Position numbers and translations under genes: made by a program
Origin: Pyrinomonadaceae bacterium
Lineage (GTDB): Bacteria; Acidobacteriota; Blastocatellia; Pyrinomonadales; Pyrinomonadaceae
Direction: 5' to 3'
Assembly: GCA_025929655.1 (NCBI GenBank)
Contig: JAICPV010000007.1
Span: forward strand, 1-16,403
DNA length: 16,403 nucleotides
The notes under the pieces: generated by a model
What the model saw: only the letters and a program-made list of their open reading frames with translations
Databases searched by the model: none
Told to the model about the DNA's origin: nothing
In this document: piece after piece, positions 1 through 7,806 of the stretch
How the letters are laid out: each line of letters opens with the position of its first letter
Position numbering within the stretch: position 1 is the first letter of the stretch

Positions 1-1177
1 GCCATTTAAACTCCCTGCCGTGTATTCGGTTGCGAAGCCATGAAGGGGCGGAGTAAGAATTGTTTCCCGTCGGAACTAATGCCGCCAATATGCGATTGTT
101 CGCCAAGGCATCGAATACTTCAAGTCGATAGAACCCGGCGCCGGTGTACGGCGCCCAACTAAATACTAAGGGACCAAATGATCCGGTCTTCGGTTCGATC
201 GGGAACTGAAGAGCGGTTTCCTCCCAGAGCGTTTTGTGGTCGCGTGCACCAACAAAGAATTTCAGCACCGGTAACGGGAAGCCGGCGACTCCGCCGCTGT
301 GAACGACCCTGTCGCCGACACCGATCGCCGCCAGATCGGAATCCGACTCTTTGTCGTCCACCGCTTCGATGCGAAGCAGCAGAATGTACTGGCCTTTAGC
401 TTCGATCGGCATTGGCTGGATGGTTTCCAGCGGCAGTTCAAACTTTCCACCGGGCGGCAAAAAGTGGTTGAAGCGGGCGACCTGCAGGTAACGTTTTTGG
501 CTGGCTCGCTCCTCAAGCGGCAGCGTCGCTTCGGTCAGCAGGTCAAAGGCGTTTGGGGGCTCTTCGCCAGGGCGGACGAGTTCCCAGCGGCCCTTCAGGC
601 GACCGGTGCCATTGTATTTTATTTCGGCTGTTACTTTCGGAAACGGCTGACCCGCGTCGACAAACAGCACTGGTTCATTCGACCCGGTCCGGATCTCTAC
701 GTTCGACAATGCGAACGGAACGCGAGCACCGCCACCCGTCATTCGGCACGTCACGGCGACATATTGGTCTGGCTGCCCAATAGAGGAAACAAATCTCCGC
801 ACGTAGAAGAAGCCTGCACTGCCACCGTTCTCCGCTGTCATATAGGCCCGCCGAACGACCGACGGAGGTATGGACATTATGTCAGTAAGCCCTTCGTTGC
901 CGCTCCCCTTCGACAGATCGTAACGGGCTGGAAGCGAACCGTAAATCGTCGAGGGATCGCAACGGGAGCCAACTGCTGGAAACGGGGCCGCGATAAGCCG
1001 GCCGCACCAAAACGCCTCGGCTGGGGAATAATCAACCGGAATGCGGCCGAACGTCAGAAAAACGACTGTTGGGTCCTGTGAATTGACATTCACCCCGGTC
1101 GGATTCACCCGGATCGGCTGCGAAAAAAACTCGGCAGAAGCGATCAATATCAGAACGCAAGCTAGCAGACCTTTCAT
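1..1177 (-). CDS. Exported protein of unknown function with a C-terminal FnIII-like region, 3' end outside window
   Basis: The minus-strand frame is open from an ATG at 1177 through the left edge of the window (392 codons visible, no stop). A GGAG lies 5 bases before the ATG. Residues 1-15 look like a signal peptide (MKGLLACVLILIASA, cut before E16). The mature part has three cysteines (C58, C73, C144). The last visible 70 residues (about 325-392) read like a fibronectin type III or similar beta-sandwich, with FSW near 339-341, FYRLEV near 349-354 and a following ALVP strand. I do not recognise the N-terminal part. It starts 20 bases after the stop of the outer-membrane barrel gene, so it is very probably co-transcribed and acts in the periplasm or at the surface. 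A competing 260-codon plus-strand frame inside it (299-1081) has no ribosome-binding site or recognisable domain and is treated as a shadow. I am sure of the coding frame and not of the function. Confidence 0.8.
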   Translation of the reverse strand, partial: MKGLLACVLILIASAEFFSQPIRVNPTGVNVNSQDPTVVFLTFGRIPVDYSPAEAFWCGRLIAAPFPAVGSRCDPSTIYGSLPARYDLSKGSGNEGLTDIMSIPPSVVRRAYMTAENGGSAGFFYVRRFVSSIGQPDQYVAVTCRMTGGGARVPFALSNVEIRTGSNEPVLFVDAGQPFPKVTAEIKYNGTGRLKGRWELVRPGEEPPNAFDLLTEATLPLEERASQKRYLQVARFNHFLPPGGKFELPLETIQPMPIEAKGQYILLLRIEAVDDKESDSDLAAIGVGDRVVHSGGVAGFPLPVLKFFVGARDHKTLWEETALQFPIEPKTGSFGPLVFSWAPYTGAGFYRLEVFDALANNRILAALVPTGNNSYSAPSWLRNRIHGREFKW

Positions 1178-1197
1178 ATCAACTCCATCGTGAAGCG

Positions 1198-3402
1198 CTA
1201 AAAAACGTTAAATGTTATGCCGGCGTTAAAGCCCTGGGTCTTATTAAAGTTGCGCAGCACCGTAAGGCGGTCGAACGTATGCCCGTAACGGTTCGCGTAA
1301 CGGATGAAAAACTGGGCCTCCGCCTTTTTGAATTTTTTCTGCCCGATTGCAAAACGGTACGACCACTGTACGTCGAACTCAGCATTGCGATTCTCGTTTA
1401 GTCTGCGGGTATCGCCCGCGATACTTGTGGAAACATTCAAACTGACAGTCGAGTTCTTTAGAAAGGGTGTTTGCCAGGTCGTTTGCGTCCCGAGGCGGAT
1501 CGACCGGTCCGTGCGTTGCTGCTCCAGCGCTGTTTGCCGTTCGTGACTAAGCTCGATCCCGAAGGTAAGAGATGTAAACGGATTGTATCCGACCGAAAGG
1601 CCGTTCACGGCACTTTGAAAATCTGCGCGTTCGCGTCCCGGCTGCTTGTTATCCTGAAAAACTCGATTGTATCTATAGCCGACGGTGAGCTTGTCGTTGA
1701 ACACCCACTGGGCGTTTGCGGACTGCGTTCGGTTTTCCTGATCCGGTATCTGTGATGCGCTTGTGAATTCACCGCCGTTCGGAAAAGCAGCTCCATACTG
1801 GTGAACGAAATCATAAGTGAAGCTGAGCCGCGGCAGCCATTTGTTCGGTTTCGATGGAGTGAAAAATGAGTTGAGCGGTACGGCCACAATTACGTTACTG
1901 CGTCGCATGATGGAACGAAGGATCGATACGATCTCCGCAAGATTGTCGTTGTCGCGGAGGTTGCCGAAAGTAATGCGGAGATCGCCTAGTTCGGCCGAAA
2001 CCTCGAATTGATTCTGACGCCGATCGGCCTGTGTAGACGCGGCGACGCTTCGGAAAAGCGGCTCGATCTCCTCGTGGCGAAATGTGCCTGTGAGTTTCAG
2101 CTTCCGGTCCTGCCAAAGCCGGAGACCATCTATGAAATCAAAACTGATTTCAGCATGGCGTCCGTCACGTGTAACGGGCACGATCGGAGTTAGCTCTGTG
2201 CCCTGTTCGACGTTCGGGTCGCGAGGATTTCTGAATCTGCTGGTGTTGTAGCCGGCGCTGTAACGAAGCCTTTGACCGAACAGATTTCCATTTAGCTGGA
2301 AACCTGCACCCAGACTCTTCTCAGCATCGTTGACCTCGCGCTGATTGAAGTTCGTGAGCGGCAGCAATGAACCCCGCAGCGCGGTCACCTCGAACCGCAA
2401 CCGGCCCGGGTGCTCCTTAAAAAACTCGCGGGCGAGGCTCATTCCCATCACGTTGTGCTTCCGCCGAGATAGACCGACGAAGTTGTCGTATCCGACTATC
2501 GAAGTGCCGTTCGCGGCGACGAACGAAAGCTCATTCTGAGCCCCGGCCGGAACGGTGATGGTTAGACCGCGGCTGGAAAAGCCGCTGATCAGGTGGCGGT
2601 TCGATCCGAATGAAACATGACCCAGTTTAACGCTGAAACGCCCTTTGCTCAGTTCGACCAGGTAGCTGGAAAGGTCGATCTTCGGCGCGTCATTTTGAAG
2701 CTCTCCGAAACGCAGGGCATTTCGCTGAAACCCTACCCCCACGAAATCGAATTTGTTTTCGAGGCTCCAACCGCCTCGAGATACCTTTAGTTGAATATTC
2801 GCCTGCCCATCAACCTCGCCGAAGGGGTTGCGCTCGGGGACCGCCTCGCGTGGGAACGTCAGTGTTTGGTTCTGCCCCTTTAAGTTAATAGCGACATTCG
2901 GCGTGAACTCGACTTTGGTGCCGCCGGCGCCCTCAATGATCGCGGCCGGATCGATCGACCCGTTTGAGCTATTAGTTCCGGGCGAAGTATCAACTTTCGA
3001 TCTAAGGTTCAGCTGAAAGTCCGCAAGAGATTTCCAATCGCCCGAATCGGCAACCGAGTAAACGATCAGCTTGTGATCCCCTTCCGGCAGAAAGGCGGCC
3101 TGGGGAACATAGGTCAGCTTGTTATCCGTGGCGGAAAAGAGCGCGGTGACGTCGGTGTCGCCCAAGAAGATTGCGAGTCGGCCGTCGCGGGCCATCAAGC
3201 TTCGGTTTAGTTTCAACTCGACCGGTTCACCAAACGTAAGGTCCCTGCCCATAAAGTTCGGCGTTACGGTCAAATTGGGAACATCGGTTTGTGCCAATAC
3301 CGTAACCCACTGTGAGTAAAGCGCTGCCATGATCAGCAAGGCGCCCCAAAAAAACAACAATTGGTAATTCCGTCCATTGAGTTTTGGGTAATCCGTCCGC
3401 AT
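1198..3402 (-). CDS. Outer-membrane beta-barrel protein with Ig-like N-terminal region (734 aa)
   Basis: A 734-residue exported protein. A signal peptide (hydrophobic stretch about 15-30, cut near V35-L36-A37) is followed by a periplasmic or Ig-like region of about 40-140. This contains an IFLGDTDVTALF strand pair and an LPEGDHKLIVYSV strand. A short Gly/Ser/Asn linker follows, then about 540 residues of alternating polar/hydrophobic strands. The protein ends in ITFNVF; a terminal phenylalanine preceded by alternating hydrophobics is the usual barrel-assembly signal of outer-membrane proteins. It has no cysteine, as is common for barrels and in contrast with its neighbours. I chose the ATG at 3402 because a GGGGGA sits just upstream and the signal peptide follows; a GTG at 3429 would add nine residues. 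It lies 56 bases after P6 and 20 bases before the next gene. It could be a porin, an exporter of the co-encoded proteins or their anchor; the sequence does not decide. Confidence 0.8.
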   Translation of the reverse strand: MRTDYPKLNGRNYQLLFFWGALLIMAALYSQWVTVLAQTDVPNLTVTPNFMGRDLTFGEPVELKLNRSLMARDGRLAIFLGDTDVTALFSATDNKLTYVPQAAFLPEGDHKLIVYSVADSGDWKSLADFQLNLRSKVDTSPGTNSSNGSIDPAAIIEGAGGTKVEFTPNVAINLKGQNQTLTFPREAVPERNPFGEVDGQANIQLKVSRGGWSLENKFDFVGVGFQRNALRFGELQNDAPKIDLSSYLVELSKGRFSVKLGHVSFGSNRHLISGFSSRGLTITVPAGAQNELSFVAANGTSIVGYDNFVGLSRRKHNVMGMSLAREFFKEHPGRLRFEVTALRGSLLPLTNFNQREVNDAEKSLGAGFQLNGNLFGQRLRYSAGYNTSRFRNPRDPNVEQGTELTPIVPVTRDGRHAEISFDFIDGLRLWQDRKLKLTGTFRHEEIEPLFRSVAASTQADRRQNQFEVSAELGDLRITFGNLRDNDNLAEIVSILRSIMRRSNVIVAVPLNSFFTPSKPNKWLPRLSFTYDFVHQYGAAFPNGGEFTSASQIPDQENRTQSANAQWVFNDKLTVGYRYNRVFQDNKQPGRERADFQSAVNGLSVGYNPFTSLTFGIELSHERQTALEQQRTDRSIRLGTQTTWQTPFLKNSTVSLNVSTSIAGDTRRLNENRNAEFDVQWSYRFAIGQKKFKKAEAQFFIRYANRYGHTFDRLTVLRNFNKTQGFNAGITFNVF

Positions 3403-3458
3403 TTTGTTCCCCCGAACCGCGTTCGTCACACGACCGCCTGGTCAGTAACCGCTTTTGC

Positions 3459-4289
3459 CTACATCTTGCAAGCCCCATAGAACCCAGCTTTTGGGGCAAT
3501 ATTCATAACGTCGTCATTTGAGTTATTTGTTATCCGCAGTTTCCACTGTCCGGATATATGCTGGTTATTGAGATACCTGACCAACAGCTTGTCCCACGAG
3601 CAGCACGGATTAATTTCGAAGTTCGTGTATCCCGAATCAGAAGCGGCCACCGATCCATCGGGTTTCAGTAATTCGAATTTGAGTCGCACGGGAAGCGGGC
3701 CAGGAACGCCGAGAACGGAGTGGAACCATGTGCCCCGAACCTCGATCACGTGTTGCCCGAAACCGGCAGACGTTCCGAAATTTTTCGTTACCGAGTTTCC
3801 TTTCGCCAGCGATATCAACCCACCTTCGATTTCGACGCTCGGTATTGTGATGTAGGGCGACATTCTGACGGAGCCGAATACTCCGACAGACGAATTCCCG
3901 GTAGCTGCCCTCGCGGTGACTGCCCAGGGGATCGAGCAGCCCGCAGCAGCGCCAGGCATCCAATACGTAGGGGTTTTTTGTTCTGATCGCTTCGCGGTCA
4001 AGTTCACCGTTCGCACTAGAGCTCCTTCGGTGGTTGCGGATGGACCAGGCTGTCGATATTCGACCACAATCGGAACGTCGCTGTTGGTACCGGTTTCCCC
4101 GACGCGACGAAACGTTATGTCTGTAGCTACTTGAATGTGGCAAGGAATTGCGAATTTTATTGTCGAGGAAGTCGGGTTCGCGGTTCCCGGTCCAAATTCA
4201 AAACCTTTATCTTCCGCAAACCCCTTTACAACAAAGAGTGTCAGAGCGAGCGTGGAAAGAAATATAGTTTCTCCGATTCTTCTTCTCAT
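3459..4289 (-). CDS. P6: exported two-domain Cys-containing paralog (276 aa), mosaic member
   Basis: Sixth and last member of the tandem family. A GAGGGG precedes the ATG by 5 bases. A signal peptide covers 1-25 (ends V-K-G-F-A, cut before E26). Family landmarks are FEFGPG (30-35), a PC motif (C50), SDVPIVVEY (70-78), GCSIPW (C118), PGPLPVRL (196-203), LLKPDG (207-212), a vicinal NPCCSWDK (C229, C230), GQWKLRITN (247-255) and a terminal GAC (C274). The second half fits a jelly-roll or beta-sandwich similar in pattern to P-domain or PPC modules; that is a resemblance, not an assignment. The first half is closest to P2, whereas the second half is closest to P4 and P5. The otherwise conserved glycine after CCS is tryptophan here. 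The gene lies 15 bases after P5. Function unknown. Confidence 0.85.
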   Translation of the reverse strand: MRRRIGETIFLSTLALTLFVVKGFAEDKGFEFGPGTANPTSSTIKFAIPCHIQVATDITFRRVGETGTNSDVPIVVEYRQPGPSATTEGALVRTVNLTAKRSEQKTPTYWMPGAAAGCSIPWAVTARAATGNSSVGVFGSVRMSPYITIPSVEIEGGLISLAKGNSVTKNFGTSAGFGQHVIEVRGTWFHSVLGVPGPLPVRLKFELLKPDGSVAASDSGYTNFEINPCCSWDKLLVRYLNNQHISGQWKLRITNNSNDDVMNIAPKAGFYGACKM

Positions 4290-4304
4290 AGGATCCCCTC
4301 AACA

Positions 4305-5135
4305 TCAAAAACATGCCGGTGTGTAGGTTGCACTCGGATCGATGCTCATTACGTCGTCACCCGTGTCGTTGCGAATACGGATTTTCCACTGACCTGTGGT
4401 GTGTTCTTTCACTAAGAAGCGGACCTTGATCTTGTCGCCGCTGCAGCAAGGGTTGATCTCGTTGCTCGTGTAACCGGTGTCATACGCGGCGATCGATCCG
4501 TCGGGTTTGAGCAGCTCAAAATTCAATTTCACCGGCAATGGGCCTGGCGCACCGAATAACGAATGTTTCCATCTGCCGGTGACTTCTACCCATCCCTGAG
4601 ACAGCCCACCGGCACCGCCCAGGTTTTTGGTCAAGGATTTTCCCTTCCCCAGAAAAATCGCGTCTTCGACGAGCAGTGAGCTTACGGCGGAAGGAAACGA
4701 AAATCTGATATCACCGTAGATGTCTTCTCTGAAGGAAACCGGCCGCGGCTTGAGGCGGACGTTCCACGCCTGCGAGCAGCCTTCGGAACTTCCACCAGGA
4801 TTCAATGTAAGGGCCGGCGAGCCGACGATTTTTGCCACGTAAACGCTCGAAACCGAAGGGGGGCTGGTGAGCGCCACTCCTGGCTTACGAACTTGGATCT
4901 CGATCGGGATGTCGGATGTCGTCGGCCCACCGGTATGCCTGTCCGCGTCGATCCGGATCGATATCGGGGAATGGCAAGGCGCGTTGAACGCATAGTCCTT
5001 AAAAGCCGGTTCCCAAACGCCGCCACTTGTCGAGAACCTAACGCTTTCCCCATGGACAGAACTACTGCAGATGGCCGCTATTATTGTCGCCCAGTACAAG
5101 ATCCGAATGGTTCTGTTTGCGTCTAACAGTTTCAT
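4305..5135 (-). CDS. P5: exported two-domain Cys-containing paralog (276 aa)
   Basis: An AGAGGAG lies 5 bases before the ATG. The signal peptide covers about 1-29, with a hydrophobic core at 12-22 and a probable cut after S-V-H-G. A cysteine at 23 sits inside the hydrophobic core, but its preceding residues (I-A-A-I) do not make a lipobox, so a lipoprotein is unlikely. Family landmarks are GGVWEPA (38-44), a PC motif (C54), SDIPIEIQV (74-82), EGCSQAWNVRL (C120), GLSQGWVEV, PGPLPVKL (197-204), LLKPDGSIAA (208-217), NPCCSGDK (C230, C231), TGQWKIRIRN (247-256) and terminal TPAC (C275). It is closest to P4: their antisense strands share an identical 20-base stretch over the CCSGDK codons (4429-4448 and 5282-5301). 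It lies 22 bases after P4. Location periplasmic, surface or secreted; role unknown. Confidence 0.86.
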   Translation of the reverse strand: MKLLDANRTIRILYWATIIAAICSSSVHGESVRFSTSGGVWEPAFKDYAFNAPCHSPISIRIDADRHTGGPTTSDIPIEIQVRKPGVALTSPPSVSSVYVAKIVGSPALTLNPGGSSEGCSQAWNVRLKPRPVSFREDIYGDIRFSFPSAVSSLLVEDAIFLGKGKSLTKNLGGAGGLSQGWVEVTGRWKHSLFGAPGPLPVKLNFELLKPDGSIAAYDTGYTSNEINPCCSGDKIKVRFLVKEHTTGQWKIRIRNDTGDDVMSIDPSATYTPACF

Positions 5136-5157
5136 AATTACTCCTCTTTGTACCGCT

Positions 5158-5982
5158 TCATTTACACGCCGGTTTGAATATGGCTTTCGGTATGATCGTC
5201 ATCGCATCCTGGCCGCTATCGTTTGTGATCCGCAGCTTCCACTGGCCGTTTATGTTTTCAGTTACGCGGAACCGAAGTTTCATCTTGTCGCCGCTGCAGC
5301 ACGGATTGAACTCATGATTCGAATGGCCGGTATCGAAGGCCGCTATATCGCCATTCGGCTTAAGCAGCGCATATGTGAGTTTCACAGGCAGCGGGCCCGG
5401 AACTCCGTAAACCGAATGGTTCCACGTCCCGGTTATTTCCACCCAGCCCTGGTGCAGGCCATTCGACCCGCCAATGTTTTTGGTGGTCGAACGTCCATTC
5501 GCGAGAATTGCCGCGTCTTCGATTTTCATAATCGATGCAGTGCTGGTGAAACTCAGGCTGAAGTCTCCGATCACGCGGCCGTCCCGTGTCGAAGACGTCG
5601 TTGGCACGATTCGGACCCGCCACTCGGCGCCGCATCCTGATTCATGTCCCGGTACCGAAAATGTTTCGGTGCGTGACACGTCAGAGCGAACAGTGAAAAC
5701 ACGGATGTGAGTAGGTTCAGATTGAAATGAAACTCCGGGCGCCCTGAATTCGACCACGATCGGAACATCGTTCGCACTGTGATCAAAGCGGGCTCCGCTT
5801 AACTTCACCGACGGAGAGGCGTGGCAAGGAGCAACCACCGTTTGTTCCACTGATGCCGGCGACCAGCCCCCGGGCAAGCCTTGAAAAGCATACGGAGCGG
5901 CGGCAGCGTGAAACGCGAATATTATGATCGCTGCGGTGATACCGGCGGTGGTCTGCACTTCTTTTTTGATCTTTGTGGTCAT
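5158..5982 (-). CDS. P4: exported two-domain Cys-containing paralog (274 aa)
   Basis: Two ATGs occur at the 5' end (5988 and 5982). The only Shine-Dalgarno-like sequence, GAAGG, touches the first and is 6 bases from the second, so 5982 is preferred. A basic n-region (KIKK) and an Ala/Ile-rich core lead to a cut near A28-A29. Landmarks are GGWSPA (38-43), APC (C53), NDVPIVVEF (71-79), SGCGAEWRVRI (C117), GLHQGWVEI (175-183), PGPLPVKL (195-202), LLKPNGDIAA (206-215), NPCCSGDK (C228, C229), GQWKLRITN (246-254) and terminal KPAC (C273). It is one of the three most similar copies together with P5 and P6. It lies 57 bases after P3, and a perfect 8-bp hairpin occupies that junction. No enzymatic motif is visible, so a structural or binding protein is more likely than an enzyme. 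Confidence 0.86.
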   Translation of the reverse strand: MTTKIKKEVQTTAGITAAIIIFAFHAAAAPYAFQGLPGGWSPASVEQTVVAPCHASPSVKLSGARFDHSANDVPIVVEFRAPGVSFQSEPTHIRVFTVRSDVSRTETFSVPGHESGCGAEWRVRIVPTTSSTRDGRVIGDFSLSFTSTASIMKIEDAAILANGRSTTKNIGGSNGLHQGWVEITGTWNHSVYGVPGPLPVKLTYALLKPNGDIAAFDTGHSNHEFNPCCSGDKMKLRFRVTENINGQWKLRITNDSGQDAMTIIPKAIFKPACK

Positions 5983-6017
5983 ATACATCCTTCGCCACGG
6001 GGCGGCCCAAAGTATTT

Positions 6018-6044
6018 CTTAATCGATCTTCTTTTTCGATTAAG
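6018..6044 (-). repeat. Perfect 8-bp inverted repeat at the P3/P4 junction
   Basis: CTTAATCG (6018-6025) and CGATTAAG (6037-6044) form a perfect 8-bp stem with an 11-base loop. The stop codon of P3 lies inside the upstream arm as transcribed. No run of T follows on the minus strand, so it is not a normal intrinsic terminator. It may protect or process the transcript at this junction, or be chance. Confidence 0.4.
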
Positions 6045-6873
6045 TGCCGCATCGCGGAGTGAACCTTACGGTCGTCGAAACATTACTCACGCTCCCACGC
6101 GAGTCGCCTTTGATCTGCAGACTCCAATCGCCCGAAACCTTCTCCGCGGGCACGTCAGTGTCTACTGTCATTTTTGGCGAAGCCGTTCCGAAAAGCGCGT
6201 TGTGCGCGTACCCGGTGACGGAGCTTCCATAGGCGACACCGTTTCGAAACAATTGGTAGTTCAGCTTGCAACCGGCAGCGTCGGGGAGACAAAGTCCGTC
6301 CCATGTAGCCGTGACCCTCAGTCGCCCGCCGGTTCCGGCGGGTTCCAATGCGCTGGGGATTCCGATCGGAATTGTGTTTCCCTGCGTGACACCGAACTTC
6401 GAAAGGATCCCGCTTGCCGCGGGGACACGGACGGGAGGAAAAAACTCCGGAAATTCCGCCTCGCCTTGCTGTCGGTTTATGTCCCCGGAATTTCTAAGCC
6501 GGATCGCGTACGAACCTAGCTTTGAACAATCGGTGATCTCGTACGTGAACGTAAGGGTTTCAAAAGTCGACGTTACGTTTCGTTTCTGGCTCACAATAAC
6601 CGCAGTCGGGTTCGTCATTTTCACAAGTGCGGCTTCGAATTGGGATTCCCCCAAGAGCGGCACGCCGAACGGAGTGTTCACTCGAAGCCGTACTTTGAAG
6701 GAGAGGGTTCCAGTGTCACTTACCGTAAATGGAACTGAGGTCGCCCATGCGCCATCCGCAGGGATCGATTGGTTGGGAAGCTTGGTCGCATTCGCCCCAG
6801 TTTGCGACAGAAGCAGAAGCGAAATAAACACCACGTATTGAGCGAAGGGAAGTATTCTTATTTTGATTTTCAT
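6040..6873 (-). CDS. P3: divergent member of the exported paralog family (277 aa)
   Basis: The start at ATG 6873 is preferred because GAGG lies 7 bases upstream and a signal peptide follows directly (MKIKIRILPF..., core 14-23, cut after A-N-A near 29). An upstream in-frame GTG at 6927 would add 18 charged residues before it. Only part of the family signature is kept: DGAWATS (40-46) in place of GGWxPA, TDCSKLGSYAIRLR (C116) in place of GCxxxWxVR, a GDWSLQIKG strand (248-256), and the terminal RFTPRC (C275). The PC-motif cysteine is absent. The vicinal pair is replaced by two cysteines six residues apart (C195, C202). The PGPLPVKL/LLKPDG block is reduced to LNYQLFRNG. It lies 67 bases after P2 and 57 before P4. 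It is a real but strongly diverged paralog; function unknown. Confidence 0.82.
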   Translation of the reverse strand: MKIKIRILPFAQYVVFISLLLLSQTGANATKLPNQSIPADGAWATSVPFTVSDTGTLSFKVRLRVNTPFGVPLLGESQFEAALVKMTNPTAVIVSQKRNVTSTFETLTFTYEITDCSKLGSYAIRLRNSGDINRQQGEAEFPEFFPPVRVPAASGILSKFGVTQGNTIPIGIPSALEPAGTGGRLRVTATWDGLCLPDAAGCKLNYQLFRNGVAYGSSVTGYAHNALFGTASPKMTVDTDVPAEKVSGDWSLQIKGDSRGSVSNVSTTVRFTPRCGT

Positions 6874-6940
6874 TTTAGAGCCTCGTTTATCGATTTTGTC
6901 CGCACTCCTCGGCAATTTGATCACCACATCCGGTCCCCGT

Positions 6941-7792
6941 TTATGGACAACCCGGGAGAAATGTAACGGTCGGCGTAACCTTGGCGACGGCGTTGTACGA
7001 TTCCTGTGTTATGGGATTGGTCCCAGCAAAAATGGATGTGATCTTCAGCTTCCACTGACCAGCGATATTCGCCGGTACGCGGTGGGTCAGACTGAAGCGA
7101 CAACTGGTGTCAAAGGAGTCGCTTGAGCAGCCGGAAGCTTTTGCAACAACATTCCCTTGAGGATCGATAATGCTGAACTGAAGTATGATCTGCACCGGTC
7201 CCGGCAACCCTAGCAGCTCGTGGATCCAGTTCGCTTTGATGTGCACACGTCCTTGATTGAGCCCGCCGGAGGGGCCGAGATTCAAAGTATGAGGACTGCC
7301 GTACCTTACCTGAAAACCCGTAGGAATGGCGATCGTCTTGAGAGCGTCGTTGTAAGTAACCGTAATACTCCCGGTGGTCGCCAGCGGCGCAGGCCCTTCA
7401 TTCGCATATCTGAGCCGAACTCTCCATGGAAGGGAGCATCCCCGGACCTTCGCCGAACTCGTGATGGTCTTTGTTTGCTGAGTCCGCGTAACGAAAGCGC
7501 TCTCGGTTCTGACGATCGGGCCTTCCACCCCTAAGGCTGTATCCGGCTCATGGAGATCGATCTTGATTGGAATATCGCTGTCTGCATTATCCGCACCCGA
7601 CCTCTGAAACTTCATCGTGGCGGTTATCGAGAGCCCGCATGGGACCGGAAAACTTCGCATTGCAGAATGTGCATTCTGCGTGCCCAAGCCGAACTCGAAA
7701 GTCTTTGTGATGGATTCTGCTTTACCGGTTATCACTATCGTCAAGACTGTCGAAACTAGCACGGCGACTCGAGTGAAAGTTGAAACGTGCAT
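6941..7792 (-). CDS. P2: exported two-domain Cys-containing paralog (283 aa)
   Basis: Start at ATG 7792, preceded by GGAGG with a 9-base gap. A more distal in-frame start at 7834 would put a charged 14-residue extension before the signal peptide and overlap P1. Signal peptide 1-25 (core 9-22, cut after G-K-A). Landmarks are FEFGLG (32-37), VPC (C52), SDIPIKIDL (72-80), RGCSLPWRVRL (C119), GLNQGRVHI (177-185), LPGPVQIIL (196-204), GQWKLKITS (245-253) and terminal TFLPGC (C282). The vicinal CC of P4-P6 is replaced by a spaced pair (C222, C231). Its first half is the closest match to P6. It lies 14 bases after P1, implying tight co-expression. No catalytic motif is seen. Confidence 0.85.
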   Translation of the reverse strand: MHVSTFTRVAVLVSTVLTIVITGKAESITKTFEFGLGTQNAHSAMRSFPVPCGLSITATMKFQRSGADNADSDIPIKIDLHEPDTALGVEGPIVRTESAFVTRTQQTKTITSSAKVRGCSLPWRVRLRYANEGPAPLATTGSITVTYNDALKTIAIPTGFQVRYGSPHTLNLGPSGGLNQGRVHIKANWIHELLGLPGPVQIILQFSIIDPQGNVVAKASGCSSDSFDTSCRFSLTHRVPANIAGQWKLKITSIFAGTNPITQESYNAVAKVTPTVTFLPGCP

Positions 7793-7806
7793 TTTCGAGA
7801 ACCTCC

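Noticed and set aside
299..1081. Long plus-strand reading frame of 260 codons
   Set aside because: It lies antisense to a continuous exported-protein frame with a signal peptide and ribosome-binding site. Its own translation is Arg/Cys-rich with no domain or start signal.
5060..5075. Possible lipobox cysteine in the signal peptide of P5
   Set aside because: The residue before the cysteine is Ile, preceded by I-A-A, which does not fit the lipobox. A normal signal peptidase site follows.
5881..6519. Plus-strand reading frame of 212 codons across the P3/P4 junction
   Set aside because: It is antisense to two family members with conserved motifs and has an Arg/Ser-rich shadow composition.
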